Source: Tritrichomonas musculus (taxonomy: Eukaryota; Parabasalia; Tritrichomonadida; Tritrichomonadidae). Taken from it: a stretch of 64,000 nt of DNA. The stretch spans positions 1,178,001 to 1,242,000 of the forward strand of contig JAPFFF010000048.1 in assembly GCA_039105265.1 (NCBI GenBank), given 5' to 3'. The notes beneath the pieces are model-generated. The model was not told the origin of the DNA. It did no database searches and saw only the letters and a program-made list of their open reading frames with translations. Of this stretch, positions 20,572 through 31,276 are shown piece by piece. Each line of letters starts with the position of its first letter. The first letter of the stretch is position 1. A program made the translations under genes and the position numbers.

Positions 20572-21045
20572 AACCTGTTCGTTTTACAGATAATGAATAG
20601 TTGTTATATTGTTTTACAACAAAGAATACTTGAGTAATGCTTTAGAATAATAATAATAAAAAAATAAATGATGTAATTAATAATATTGATTATTAAGATA
20701 GTATAAAAATGTTTTTATTTCATTTATAAAAACCAGTGATTAAATAGGGAAAAAAAACTGCCCTAAGAAGTCTTAAAAGTTCTACTTTTTGTATATATAT
20801 ATAAATAAAATGAGTAACAGTTTTAACAGGTTTTGCCCTAAAAAATTATGATGTCTACTTATTCTGGCATAAATTAAATCAAATCATTATTTTTCGAGAA
20901 GTTGGATAAGGTCATTAATTTATATTTTTTAATTTATATTTGATAAGAAAATAAGACAAATTTTTGTCACCAATTTTCATGAAAAAGCTGACTTCAATGA
21001 AACATGACAAAAAAGTGAAGTTATTTCAAATTTCATTTAAAATCA
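20572..21045. other. AT-rich spacer with possible initiator
   Basis: No gene is visible. TCATTT at about 21033-21038 fits the trichomonad initiator pattern and lies about 10 bp before the ATG of the kinase gene. Otherwise AT-rich sequence. Confidence 0.35.
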
Positions 21046-24000
21046 ATGAATGATGAACAGTGGAATCTTACTGAATTCAGAAGAGATATAAATAATTATG
21101 AAATAGTTTCAAATATTGCAAATGGAGGTTTTAGTAAAATATATAAAATAATTGATTTGAACACAAATGAAGAATTGGTTGCCAAAACAATATTTTCGAG
21201 TAAAACTACCAATTTAATGATATATAGGGAGATTAAAATTATGATTCATTTTCAATCGCCAACATTTATTAAATTTTATGGATATTCATTGACTGATTTT
21301 GATGGTGAGAACAATATTACGCTTTTTATGGAGTATGTTAAAAATCAATCACTCGATGTTCTTTTAAAGAACGAAAGGGTTTGTTCCACTCCAGATGGTT
21401 ATGATAATTCAGCAAGACAAAAAATATTAATTGGAATATCCTATGATTTGATGCTTTTACATCAAAACTTTGTAATTCATCGAGATTTCACGCCAGATAA
21501 TATTTTAATTGATGAATATTTTTGTCCCAAAATTATTGATTTTGGCTTGTCAAAACAATGGGAAGAAGGACATGAATTCGAACAATCTATTGTTTGTGGG
21601 AAGCTGATGTATATGGCACCAGAAGTTGACGAAAGACATCTTTATGGAATGAAAATTGATATTTATTGTTTTGGATTAATATTATATCAAATTGTCAGTC
21701 GGAGAATTCAATACAAAGAACTATTAAATAAAAACTACTCAAATAAGGAACTAAATTACAAAATCAAAACAACTGAATTTATTCCAGAATTTGATATTTC
21801 AGTAAATGAAAATATCAAAAACTTGATTTTAAGATGTTTGGCAAAGAATCCAGAAGATCGTCCATCATCTGAAGAACTATTTTATAAATTGGCTTATGAC
21901 AAAAATTATTGGTTCGATGATGTTGATGAAGATGAGATAAATGCTTATATAGATTATATTACTGGTCATGAAATAAAAACAAAATTTGAAATTGATGAAG
22001 GCAAAATAAAAGAACAGATTAATCATGTTGATCAAGTTTTTGATTTGTCAAATAATATTAATGAATTTCCTAAAAATCAAATATTTATGAGTAATGATCA
22101 AAAAGTGATTAGTTCGAGCATTAAAAACAAAACCTTTGGTAAGGTTGACAAATCTTTAAATGAAAATAAGAGTGAACCTGGAAAAAATTGTAAAATAAAA
22201 ACTGATACTAATCAGGGATTTAACAAAGAACAAAAACCTGCTAGTATGAAGGAACCTATCATTAAGACCGAGCCTGCTGACAAAAAAGAGCCAATCATTC
22301 AGAAAAAGCCAATCATTCAAAAAGAGCCAATCATTCAGAAAGAGCCAATCATTCAGAAAGAGCCAATCATTCAGAAAGAGCCAATCATTCAGAAAGAGCC
22401 AATAATTAAGAAAGAGCCAATCATTCAGAAAGAGCCAATCATTCAGAAAGAGCCAATAATTAAGAAAGAGCCAATCATTCAGAAAGAGCCAATCATTCAG
22501 AAAGAGCCAATCATTCAGAAAGAGCCAATCATTCAGAAAGAGCCAATCATTCAGAAAGAGCCAATCATTCAGAAAGAGCCAATCATTCAGAAAGAACCTA
22601 TCATTAAGAAAGAAGCTGCTGATAAGAAAGAGTCTATTGATAAGAAAGAACCTGTTGATAAGAAAGAACCAATAATTAAGAAAAAATCTTTTGATAAGAA
22701 AGAGCCAATCATTAAGAAAGAACCTGTTGATAAGAAAGAACCAATCATTAAGAAAAAATCTTTTGAGAAGAAAGAGCCAATCATTCAAAAAGAACCTATT
22801 ATTAAGAAAGAAGCTTCTGATAAGAAAGAGTCTATTGATAAGAAAGAACCAATCATTAAGAAAGAACCAATAATTCCGAAAGAGTCAATTATTAAGAAAG
22901 AGACAATCATAAAGAAAGAACCTGTTGATAAGAAAGAGCCAATCATTCAGAAAGAGCCAATCATTCAGAAAGAGCCAATCATTCAGAAAGAGCCAATCAT
23001 TCAGAAAGAGCCAATCATTCAGAAAGAGCCAATCATTCAGAAAGAGCCAATCATTCAGAAAGAGCCAATCATTCAGAAAGAGCCAATCATTCAGAAAGAG
23101 CCAATCATTCAGAAAGAGCCAATCATTCAGAAAGAGCCAATCATTCAGAAAGAGCCAATCATTCAGAAAGAGCCAATCATTCAGAAAGAGCCAATCATTC
23201 AGAAAGAACCTATCATTAAGAAAGAAGCTGCTGATAAGAAAGAGTCTATTGATAAGAAAGAACCTGTTGATAAGAAAGAACCAATAATTAAGAAAAAATC
23301 TTTTGATAAGAAAGAGCCAATCATTAAGAAAGAACCTGTTGATAAGAAAGAACCAATCATTAAGAAAAAATCTTTTGAGAAGAAAGAGCCAATCATTCAA
23401 AAAGAACCTATTATTAAGAAAGAAGCTTCTGATAAGAAAGAGTCTATTGATAAGAAAGAACCAATCATTAAGAAAGAACCAATAACTCAGAAAGAGCCAA
23501 TCATTAAGAAAGAACCAGTTGATAAGAAAGAGCCAATCATTCAGAAAGAACCTGTTGATAAGAAAGAGCCAATCATTCAGAAGGAACCTGTTGATAAGAA
23601 AGAGCCAATCATTCAGAAAGAACCTGTTGATAAGAAAGAGCCAATCATTAAGAAAGAGCCAATCATCAAGAAAGAGCCAATCATCAAGAAAGAACCAGTT
23701 GATAAGAAAGAGCCAATCATTCAGAAAGAACCTGTTGATAAGAAAGAGCCAATCATTAAGAAAGAACCAATCACTCAGAAAGAGTCAATCATTAAGAAAG
23801 AGCCAATCATCAAGAAAGAGCCAATCATCAAGAAAGAGTCAATCATTAAGAAAGAGCCAATCATCAAGAAAGAGTCAATCATTAAGAAAGAGCCAATCAT
23901 CAAGAAAGAGTCAATCATTAAGAAAGAGCCAATCATCAAGAAAGAGCCAATCATCAAGAAAGAGCCAATCATTAAGAAAGAACCTGTTAATAAAAAAGAG

Positions 24001-24927
24001 TCAATCATTAAGAAAGAACCTATTATTAAGAAAGAAGCTGCTGATAAGAAAGAGTCTATTGATAAGAAAGAACCAATCATTAAGAAAGAACCAATCATTA
24101 AGAAAGAACCGATCAATAAGAAAGAACCTGCTGACAAGAAAGAACCTATCATTCAGAAAGAGTCCGTTGATAAGAAAAAGCAAATGATAAAGAAAAATCT
24201 TGATGGTAAGAAAGAACCGATCAATAAGAAAGAACCTGTTGACAAGAAAGAACCTATCATTCAGAAAGAGTCCGTTGATAAGAAAAAGCAAATGATAAAG
24301 AAAAATCTTGATGGTAAGAAAGAACCGATCAATAAGAAAAAACTTGTCAAGAAAGAAGTTAGTAATATGAATAAAAAAGTTAAGAAAGAAATTGGTGATA
24401 AGGAAGAACCTGCCTTTAATAAAGGAAATAGCAATAAGAACAGATACATTAATAAGGAAGCCAGATCAAAACAAGAATTTGGAAATAAACTAAGAGTTTT
24501 TAATAGCCACGAAATAAATAATAAGCATCAAGCATATTTTAATAGAATGTCCAATACAATTAATCAAATTCAATCTTTTGACCTTCAGTTAAAAGATTTC
24601 AATGTTGAAACAAAACGAATTAATAAATGTTTTAAGGATGGAATAAATTTTGGAATCGATGATAATTGGACTAGAAATTTTGATTTTGAAAAAAATGAAA
24701 ATAGAAATGTTCTTAAAAATGAGAGAATCAACTCAATATTCAATGATGATCATCATATTCAAAATTATAATAGTGCATCTAATATTCGTTATAAAAAGCT
24801 TAATTTTGATGATGAATTTCCAAGTTTTGATATTGTTCATAACAAAAGTTATTTTAATGATATTCCGAAGCAAAATGATGGTAATATATTTAACGATAGC
24901 AGCAATAATGGCTGCTTACTTATATGA
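21046..24927 (+). CDS. Protein kinase with very long KEPIIQ/KEPVDK repeat domain
   Basis: 1293 residues. Residues 19-285 are a complete kinase domain: glycine loop NGGFSKIYK (26-34), Lys47 in VAKTI, Glu62, catalytic loop HRDFTPDN (145-152), DFG at 165-167, APE at 191-193, and DRPSSEEL in the C-lobe. It should be an active Ser/Thr-type kinase. From about residue 400 to 1105 the protein is built from six-residue units such as KEPIIQ, KEPIIK, KEPVDK and KESIDK, strongly basic and probably extended. The last 190 residues are polar and rich in N, F and D. All units keep the frame because they are 18 bp long. Partners and pathway are unknown; the repeat region may bind acidic partners, filaments or nucleic acid (guess). 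Confidence 0.88.
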   Translation: MNDEQWNLTEFRRDINNYEIVSNIANGGFSKIYKIIDLNTNEELVAKTIFSSKTTNLMIYREIKIMIHFQSPTFIKFYGYSLTDFDGENNITLFMEYVKNQSLDVLLKNERVCSTPDGYDNSARQKILIGISYDLMLLHQNFVIHRDFTPDNILIDEYFCPKIIDFGLSKQWEEGHEFEQSIVCGKLMYMAPEVDERHLYGMKIDIYCFGLILYQIVSRRIQYKELLNKNYSNKELNYKIKTTEFIPEFDISVNENIKNLILRCLAKNPEDRPSSEELFYKLAYDKNYWFDDVDEDEINAYIDYITGHEIKTKFEIDEGKIKEQINHVDQVFDLSNNINEFPKNQIFMSNDQKVISSSIKNKTFGKVDKSLNENKSEPGKNCKIKTDTNQGFNKEQKPASMKEPIIKTEPADKKEPIIQKKPIIQKEPIIQKEPIIQKEPIIQKEPIIQKEPIIKKEPIIQKEPIIQKEPIIKKEPIIQKEPIIQKEPIIQKEPIIQKEPIIQKEPIIQKEPIIQKEPIIKKEAADKKESIDKKEPVDKKEPIIKKKSFDKKEPIIKKEPVDKKEPIIKKKSFEKKEPIIQKEPIIKKEASDKKESIDKKEPIIKKEPIIPKESIIKKETIIKKEPVDKKEPIIQKEPIIQKEPIIQKEPIIQKEPIIQKEPIIQKEPIIQKEPIIQKEPIIQKEPIIQKEPIIQKEPIIQKEPIIQKEPIIQKEPIIQKEPIIKKEAADKKESIDKKEPVDKKEPIIKKKSFDKKEPIIKKEPVDKKEPIIKKKSFEKKEPIIQKEPIIKKEASDKKESIDKKEPIIKKEPITQKEPIIKKEPVDKKEPIIQKEPVDKKEPIIQKEPVDKKEPIIQKEPVDKKEPIIKKEPIIKKEPIIKKEPVDKKEPIIQKEPVDKKEPIIKKEPITQKESIIKKEPIIKKEPIIKKESIIKKEPIIKKESIIKKEPIIKKESIIKKEPIIKKEPIIKKEPIIKKEPVNKKESIIKKEPIIKKEAADKKESIDKKEPIIKKEPIIKKEPINKKEPADKKEPIIQKESVDKKKQMIKKNLDGKKEPINKKEPVDKKEPIIQKESVDKKKQMIKKNLDGKKEPINKKKLVKKEVSNMNKKVKKEIGDKEEPAFNKGNSNKNRYINKEARSKQEFGNKLRVFNSHEINNKHQAYFNRMSNTINQIQSFDLQLKDFNVETKRINKCFKDGINFGIDDNWTRNFDFEKNENRNVLKNERINSIFNDDHHIQNYNSASNIRYKKLNFDDEFPSFDIVHNKSYFNDIPKQNDGNIFNDSSNNGCLLI
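22276..24360 (+). repeat. In-frame 18-bp minisatellite with 612-bp higher-order duplication
   Basis: The DNA consists of 18-bp units close to AAAGAGCCAATCATTCAG. Blocks of variant units recur in the same order: the stretch at about 22587-22784 reappears at 23199-23396, an offset of 612 bp, exactly 34 units. This shows recent unequal exchange of a large block inside the gene. The absence of stops gives long meaningless frames on both strands. Confidence 0.92.
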
Positions 24928-24992
24928 ATCCGTATGAATTTTATGTATCATAACCTATATGAATTAACCGTATTAAAAATAAGGATTTCATA
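24928..24992. other. Short spacer before TTAA element
   Basis: AT-rich 3' flank of the kinase gene; nothing else visible. Confidence 0.3.
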
Positions 24993-26260
24993 TTAAGGGT
25001 GTAGTCTCAACTTGATATCTCTAATATTTATTAAGGTACATATAAATTGATAAAAATAATGTATATATACTTAATAATAAAATATTAAAATATTATTAGA
25101 TAATTCCTTCTTCTTATAAAAATTAATTTTGATATTTTTTTGTTTTGCGGCCAATTATACAAACAAATTTAAAACTTTACATTTACCAATATTTTTGAGA
25201 TAAAAAAGGTTTATTCATCAGATTAGCTTACAATCGCTATTACAAGCAAACAATAATTTGATATCTTACTTTTTACTTTCTATTTCTTGGTTTTTTCAAA
25301 TACTTTTTTCAAATACTTTATATATTATCCAAAGATAATGAAGTACAAAGACTTAAAGTGTAAAAATTACATTTATGTTTGTGAACAACAATGAATATTT
25401 GTTTTTATGCTATTTTAATTCCTTTATTTTGCAAATATTTTCCAGATCCAATAATTAATTACAAGTCGGATGATATTAAGACCGTATTTAATTTTTATGT
25501 TCGTTTAATAATACTTACAACCTTTTTTTTATAGTTAAAGCTATTGATTTTATTAAATTAGTAATTTAATTGTAAACAAAATCTTTGCAATTTAAGATAA
25601 TCCAATTTTTCAGGATCACATAGCATATGATACAAATTCTCTTTTATTTTTATTTACATTTTATGAATTTATCAATTTTTTTTTTTTTTTAATATTCACA
25701 ATCAAGTTTGATTATTTACTCCAAATTGCAGATTTAATTGGCTATTTGTGATTTTTCCCTATATTTAAGATATCAAAATTCAAAAAGTATGCTTTAAAAC
25801 CAATATTAAAAAATTAACAAATCAAACTTGGATTCAAAAAGTTGTTTTTTTTTCTAAAGATTGAATACTTTTAAAATGAGACTACTCCCTATAAAAGTAC
25901 TGAATTCTATTTTAATCAATAAACAATTAATTTGCTTAAAAATCGTATTGTAATATCTATTTTCTTTATTTACATTTAATTCAAAATCTTTTTAAATAAT
26001 AATTCAACTACATTTTCTAAAAAATCATTTTTAGTAAAAGTGAAGTGAATTTTCTCCAGCTGTAAGGAATTAAACAAAAAAAGGGCAACGTTACGATATG
26101 CACAAGAGGTAATATAATTTATATACTAAATATCAAAGTCATTGTTAAAAATGGGATGATACTTATGACCATTGCAATAATTGAATACTTTTTTGAATGA
26201 TCTTTATCAAAAATTCAATGTTTTTTTAAAAAATGTAACCATCTGAGACTACACCCTTAA
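24993..26260. mobile_element. TTAA-flanked non-autonomous DNA transposon (piggyBac-like)
   Basis: The ends are inverted copies of GGGTGTAGTCTCA (24997-25009 and the complement at 26244-26256), and each is flanked by TTAA (24993-24996 and 26257-26260). A TTAA target duplication is the hallmark of piggyBac-type insertion. The 1260-bp body is AT-rich and has no transposase-like frame, so it is non-autonomous. A weaker internal copy of the end motif (GAGACTACTCCCT) occurs near 25878. Superfamily assignment rests on the TTAA and TIRs alone. Confidence 0.7.
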
Positions 26261-26372
26261 AGTTTTCATTTTTATTTGAATAAAAATCAAATGAGCATCA
26301 TTTTTTTTGTTCAATTATTCATGAAAGCATTATTTATTATTTTATTCTTTGAAAATAGTAATTTTTCCTTCT

Positions 26373-26516
26373 TATTGGTATGATATCAACGATATCTTTA
26401 TCAATTTGACATATTTTTTTTTCTAACTGCACTAGACATTCTTAATTCTAAAATAAAAATAGATATTGCATTAAAATTGTTACAAAACTATGATAAAGAT
26501 ATCATACCAATAAGAA
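26373..26516. mobile_element. Small MITE with about 19-bp TIRs
   Basis: The ends are TTCTTATTGGTATGATATC at 26373 and its complement ending at about 26516, with a further inverted GATATCTTTATC inside each end. The whole is only about 144 bp with no coding capacity. No clear target duplication could be read, so the superfamily is open. Confidence 0.6.
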
Positions 26517-27772
26517 TAATGATAGAGTATATGGAAAAAAAAAAATTATGAGACAAAATAATATTAATCACCATTTCACATAAATAGAAAAGATTTAGAA
26601 ATCTGAGATTTTGCAGTTTTATTTATCATTATAATTGATGTAGTATCATCGTATTTTTGCTTATTTTTATGAAGGTAAATTCTCAATATAATTAATCTAC
26701 ATTTTTTTAAATAATGATTAATTTTGAATTTTTTAATGGTATTTTATTTTCAAACACATAATATATTATTTCCTTATAGAAAAATTTAATATATAAGGAG
26801 TATTACATGATATATTTTAATATATGATATCATATCGAACTTATCAAAAGGGGAACTTTTTTTAGCCCCCAATAATTGAAAGGAAAATTGGGGGAAAAAA
26901 TGTAAAAATGTGTTTTTTAGCCCCCACTTTTTTGAAAACTTTTTCAATTGAAAATAATCGTAAATGTATTAAAAAAAAGAGCAAAAAAAGCATATTAAAA
27001 TAAAATATATGCAAAAAAAAAGGAAATTATATATTAAAAAACATATAAAGATAAAAATAAAACGAAAAATTCTAAAAAACATCAATAATTCTTGATGATT
27101 ACTTTATTACGATAAACAATTTAATGATGGATAGAATAAAAAGGTAAAGAATCATTAACTCATACTGGAAATTATAAATTATCACCAAAAAAGCCATAAA
27201 GCTGGGGTTTATATTAACATGAATAAATTATTATATTTCATATTCATTATAAAAATTTGAAAGTATAATGTTTGGTTTAAGTTTAAGATCATTTTGGGCA
27301 AAAAGAAAATGTTGCTGCGTTAAATAATTTAATTAAATTGATTCTAAATAAGAATTAGTGTGTTTCACTTATTACCAAAATTTTTGTGAGAATATATGGT
27401 TGTTATAGAAACTTTTTGAAAATACTTTGACCATATAAACTATCAAAATAATATAAAAAAAAATCGTTTAGTAAAAACAATATAAAGTCGTTTAGTTTTT
27501 TTTCATGGACAACAAAAATGATTAAAAATAGAGAAATTCTTTGGTGAATAAAATAATAAACGATATTCGAAAATAATTACACACATATAACCAAAAACGC
27601 AAAAAAAATTTTTATAGGTGGGCTCGAACTTGATCTCCTAAAAAGTCGTAAATAGGACTTAAAGTCTAAAAAGTTTATCTCAAAAAATCTTTAATTTGAT
27701 TTAAAGTCTAAAAAGTTTATCTCAAAAAATCTTTAATTTAATTTTAAGTCTAAAAAGTTTATCTCAAAAAAT

Positions 27773-27934
27773 AGTAGTATACAGTTACTAGCCAAAAGGT
27801 CTAAAGCCCTTTCAGCTAGTAACTTTTGAGAAATGACAAATGAATGAATAATTTATGCATGATTTGAATGTTAGTTTTAATTTTGGAATTAATGAAAGAA
27901 TTAGTGTTAGAATTTATTTTATCACCAACGAAAA
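27773..27934 (+). repeat. Maverick 1 left terminal inverted repeat
   Basis: 162 bp matching the complement of 45098-45260 with few differences. The outer 60 bp hold an internal palindrome (GTTACTAGC with GCTAGTAAC) that could fold into a terminal hairpin. The inner end carries the 18-bp start-site motif, so each TIR drives the gene next to it. Confidence 0.92.
27917..27934 (+). promoter_or_regulatory. Maverick 18-bp start-site motif, copy 1
   Basis: TTTTATCACCAACGAAAA ends directly at the ATG of the first gene. It is identical to copies at 28433-28450 and 45098-45115. Its place within a few bases of start codons suggests a promoter/initiator. Confidence 0.65.
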
Positions 27935-28135
27935 ATGTCATTTGAGAACGTTATTGAAAGAATAAATGTTTTATTTAATGAAATCGTTAAATGTCAAAAT
28001 CAAATGTGTGAATATATATGTAATTTCAATGAATGTCATTCAATGAGAAAGCGTTTATACTGGACTAATGAAATCAAAAAGACTCGCGCATTAATGAAAT
28101 CACTAAAGACTGAACTATCAATGTATATGTTATAA
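27935..28135 (+). CDS. Small Maverick protein next to the left TIR, unknown
   Basis: 66 residues, charged and probably alpha-helical, with four Cys (CQNQMCEYICNFNEC) in the first half and a basic second half. It begins at the end of the TIR, right after the 18-bp motif, which supports it as a real gene. No family is recognised. A DNA-binding, terminal-protein-related or regulatory role would fit the position but is a guess. Confidence 0.55.
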   Translation: MSFENVIERINVLFNEIVKCQNQMCEYICNFNECHSMRKRLYWTNEIKKTRALMKSLKTELSMYML

Positions 28136-28156
28136 TTGAATTCGTTATTTTTCGTT

Positions 28157-28274
28157 CGTAAATCACGTGAGCCGTAATATTGAATGGTTCTCAATTATTC
28201 TCGTTATCATTCGTCCGTAAATCACGTGAGCCGTAAATTTGAATGTAAAATCACGCGAGCCGTAAATTTGAATG
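28157..28274. repeat. Three copies of a TAAATCACGTGAGCCGTAA repeat
   Basis: Copies at 28157-28177, 28215-28245 and 28246-28274; the first two keep the palindrome CACGTG, the third reads CACGCG. They lie in the 319-bp gap between the first small gene and the polymerase gene. They are candidate protein-binding sites for regulation or replication. The remainder of the gap (28136-28454) is AT-rich. Confidence 0.75.
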
Positions 28275-28432
28275 CATTCAAACTCATAAAATTTTATAAT
28301 TGAATACTCACACAAAAATGGAAAGTTCGTTATTTTAATTTATTACATCCATTTATTTCATTTAACATGTCATTTATGAAAATTTTTATGACGAAATTTA
28401 TTTAATGTTAATATATTTTTATCTATAATAAT

Positions 28433-28450
28433 TTTTATCACCAACGAAAA
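28433..28450 (+). promoter_or_regulatory. Maverick 18-bp start-site motif, copy 2
   Basis: TTTTATCACCAACGAAAA, identical to the TIR copies, ends 4 bp before the ATG of the polymerase gene. Confidence 0.65.
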
Positions 28451-28454
28451 ATAA

Positions 28455-31211
28455 ATGAAAACAATATATGATGTGCCTTTAGATAAAATAATTGAACTGT
28501 ATAATTTAATTACTGACTCTAATGATGACTTAAATGAAATTCTATCAGCTTATGACAATAATGAAAATCAATTACGAAATGATTTAAATGATGAAATTGC
28601 TGATACACTATTAGATAAATACAATTATGATGGAGATTATGAAGACTTTAATGCTATCTACTATTTCATCAAAGGTGTTAAATCTGCCGATGCTCACTGG
28701 GAATCCTTAATGAACATTCAATCTCAACCATTAATTAAACAATTACCTGTACCTCATGCACCAAAACATCCAAAACAACCAATGAAATACATTGATTCAG
28801 ATGCTCCATTATTCAATAAACTCAAACATTTACCCAAAATCAACGATCCCTTTCATGATTTCAATCGAAAAAGATTACATGAAAAGTTCAATCGTGATTT
28901 ACATAAACGTGATCAACAATTCCTTTCACAATTAATGCAACATCAAAATGACTTCACTAACTTTCATTCAAGACCATCCAACAACGATGACGAACCAATT
29001 GATGAATTATTTACACCTAAAGAACTTAATGCAATGACCATTAAATCCTTCAAACAATGGAAAGAATTCAATGAAAAACATAAAGATGAACAACAACAAA
29101 TCGTTAATGATATCATGGAGCAACTCGAAACTTCACCAACAGATTGGACCATTGATTTTGAACAACTTAATCAATTAGGAAGAGAATTAATGTTTCCATT
29201 ACTCAAACAATTCTTTGCTGAACATATTGATTCATTACCGATTACCAGTAAATACATGATTCGATATAACGTTAATGGTCAATGGCGAAGTTTTCCATTC
29301 AAGTCGGAAAATTACAACAAATTAATGAATAAGTTTAATGAACAAAGTTTCATATTCGATATGGATACAAAACCTCCTGAATACTTTTATGAAAACGGTG
29401 GTGAAGAGTTACCTGATTGGTCATTCTTTTCTGCATTACAATTTACTAAATTGATTGATGTTGATGGTCACAATGATGTAGGTGGTTCATTCTTTCATTA
29501 CTTAGTCAAACACAATATCAATAAACAAATCATTAAATACTTGCAACGATTACAGATATTCGATAAACTCGTTAATGAAGATGGTAAACAACGTGATGAA
29601 TTAAACGATTGCTGTTTCATTTATGCACTTAAACAAACTGGATGCTATAGTGAAAACGATTTGAATCTCATGAGATTAAGAATTAATAACAGATATTTAT
29701 CTCAGTCATCAATCAATTCCATTTGTGAAGAATTTCATATTAAGATTCATTTGACATACATTAATGAAGACGCTAAACGAAAGAAAGCAACTGTTCAATC
29801 ATATAAAGCTGGTAAACGTAAATCATTCATGGGTGACGAAAATACAAAACAAAATCGTACTCATACATTCAACGTTTATGAAAATCATTACTTCATTGAA
29901 GAGAAAACTCCATTCAGCACGTATTACATTAAACATTTAGGAAACGCTAAAGCTGGTACATTAGATAAAGAATTAAAAGATGGTAAATGGCGTCCAGCTC
30001 GTTATTTCATTTCATCCTCAAATTTAGTTCGTGAATTATTCAAACAAAATATATTCACTCCAATCACTTATGGTCAATGCAGAATTCTTAACACAGTATT
30101 CTATAATGAAATTGATTCAGATATTTCAAACATCGATTTAGAATACAATCCTAAAACATGTACTCAACTCATTAAACCCGATAATCATAAAAAGAAATCA
30201 TTAAAAACCTCCCGCAAAGATCCTACATATTGGTATGCTGACTTCGAAGCTGACGTATCTGGTGACATTCATAAACCATTCATGTGTGTACTTCAATCTC
30301 AAAACGGTAAAGTTAATAAAGAATTCCGTGGTGAAGATTGTAACGTTCAATTGCTAAACTTCTTACCAGATAATGCAGTCATCTATTTCCATAACTTAGC
30401 GTATGACATTAGAATGCTTGCCCAATTTGGAATCACTAGTTCAATCATTAAAGGCACAAAAACAATGAAGGCTGACATTAGATACAACAAGAAGATTCTT
30501 CATTTCAAGGATTCATTACCGATTCTTTCATGCAAGCTTTCACAATTGCCACAAATGTTTGACATACCAAACATCCAAAAAGAAATCTTTCCATACAAGT
30601 ATTACACACTTGAACGATTATCCTCAAATAAGGGTGTTATTAATGAAGCTGGATTAAATGAAGACAAACAATGGACTGACGCTGATTACAAACTCTTCAA
30701 CACAAACATTGATAAGATACCTAACTGTCGCATTGATGCAAATCATTTTGATATGTGGAAATATGCTTCATTCTATTGTCAACAAGATGTAAACATTTTA
30801 AGACTTGGCTTTAATGCATTTCGTCAAGGATTCATCAAAGACTTCAACATTGATCCATTCAAATATGTTTCCATTTCATCTCTCGCTAATGAAGTCTTCA
30901 ATCAACGAGTCTATTATCCTAACAAAAACCTTTACAAGATTGGCGGACATGTTCGTAAATTCTGTTCACATGCTGTATACGGTGGAAGATGCATGACTGC
31001 TTACAATAAGAAATGGCATACAACTAAACCATTAAGCGATTTCGATGCTGTATCACTATATCCATCCGCAATGGCAAGATTATATACTGTTGAAGGTAGA
31101 CCTGAAGTCATTAAGCCCAAACAATTGAATCTTGAATTCCTCTCAAACAAGGTGCATACATTGTTGAAATCAAGATCACTAAAGTTAATAAACATTATCC
31201 ATTCCCATTAA
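28455..31211 (+). CDS. Maverick 1 protein-primed family B DNA polymerase, first ORF
   Basis: 918 codons. The N-terminal half (about 1-540) is hydrophilic. It contains a block with DCCFIYALKQTG and, about 90 residues on, ENHYFIEEKTPF, resembling the Cys and His regions of OTU-type proteases; this is inference. Then come the exonuclease motifs YADFEADV (Exo I), IYFHNLAYDIRML (Exo II) and YASFYCQQDV (Exo III), and polymerase motif A, DFDAVSLYPSAM, near the end. The remaining polymerase motifs lie in the next ORF (31277-32209). Family members copy the element from a protein primer. The start is preceded by the 18-bp motif. Confidence 0.9.
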   Translation: MKTIYDVPLDKIIELYNLITDSNDDLNEILSAYDNNENQLRNDLNDEIADTLLDKYNYDGDYEDFNAIYYFIKGVKSADAHWESLMNIQSQPLIKQLPVPHAPKHPKQPMKYIDSDAPLFNKLKHLPKINDPFHDFNRKRLHEKFNRDLHKRDQQFLSQLMQHQNDFTNFHSRPSNNDDEPIDELFTPKELNAMTIKSFKQWKEFNEKHKDEQQQIVNDIMEQLETSPTDWTIDFEQLNQLGRELMFPLLKQFFAEHIDSLPITSKYMIRYNVNGQWRSFPFKSENYNKLMNKFNEQSFIFDMDTKPPEYFYENGGEELPDWSFFSALQFTKLIDVDGHNDVGGSFFHYLVKHNINKQIIKYLQRLQIFDKLVNEDGKQRDELNDCCFIYALKQTGCYSENDLNLMRLRINNRYLSQSSINSICEEFHIKIHLTYINEDAKRKKATVQSYKAGKRKSFMGDENTKQNRTHTFNVYENHYFIEEKTPFSTYYIKHLGNAKAGTLDKELKDGKWRPARYFISSSNLVRELFKQNIFTPITYGQCRILNTVFYNEIDSDISNIDLEYNPKTCTQLIKPDNHKKKSLKTSRKDPTYWYADFEADVSGDIHKPFMCVLQSQNGKVNKEFRGEDCNVQLLNFLPDNAVIYFHNLAYDIRMLAQFGITSSIIKGTKTMKADIRYNKKILHFKDSLPILSCKLSQLPQMFDIPNIQKEIFPYKYYTLERLSSNKGVINEAGLNEDKQWTDADYKLFNTNIDKIPNCRIDANHFDMWKYASFYCQQDVNILRLGFNAFRQGFIKDFNIDPFKYVSISSLANEVFNQRVYYPNKNLYKIGGHVRKFCSHAVYGGRCMTAYNKKWHTTKPLSDFDAVSLYPSAMARLYTVEGRPEVIKPKQLNLEFLSNKVHTLLKSRSLKLINIIHSH

Positions 31212-31276
31212 TTGTTCGTAAAGATAAAGGACTCAACATCAATGACGATAATCTTGCACCTGGTGAAACCGTTAAT

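Noticed and set aside
22156-23400. Long minus-strand frames across the kinase repeat (NDWLFL strings)
   Set aside because: They are produced by the stop-free 18-bp repeats and have no composition of a real protein; the plus-strand kinase frame explains the region.
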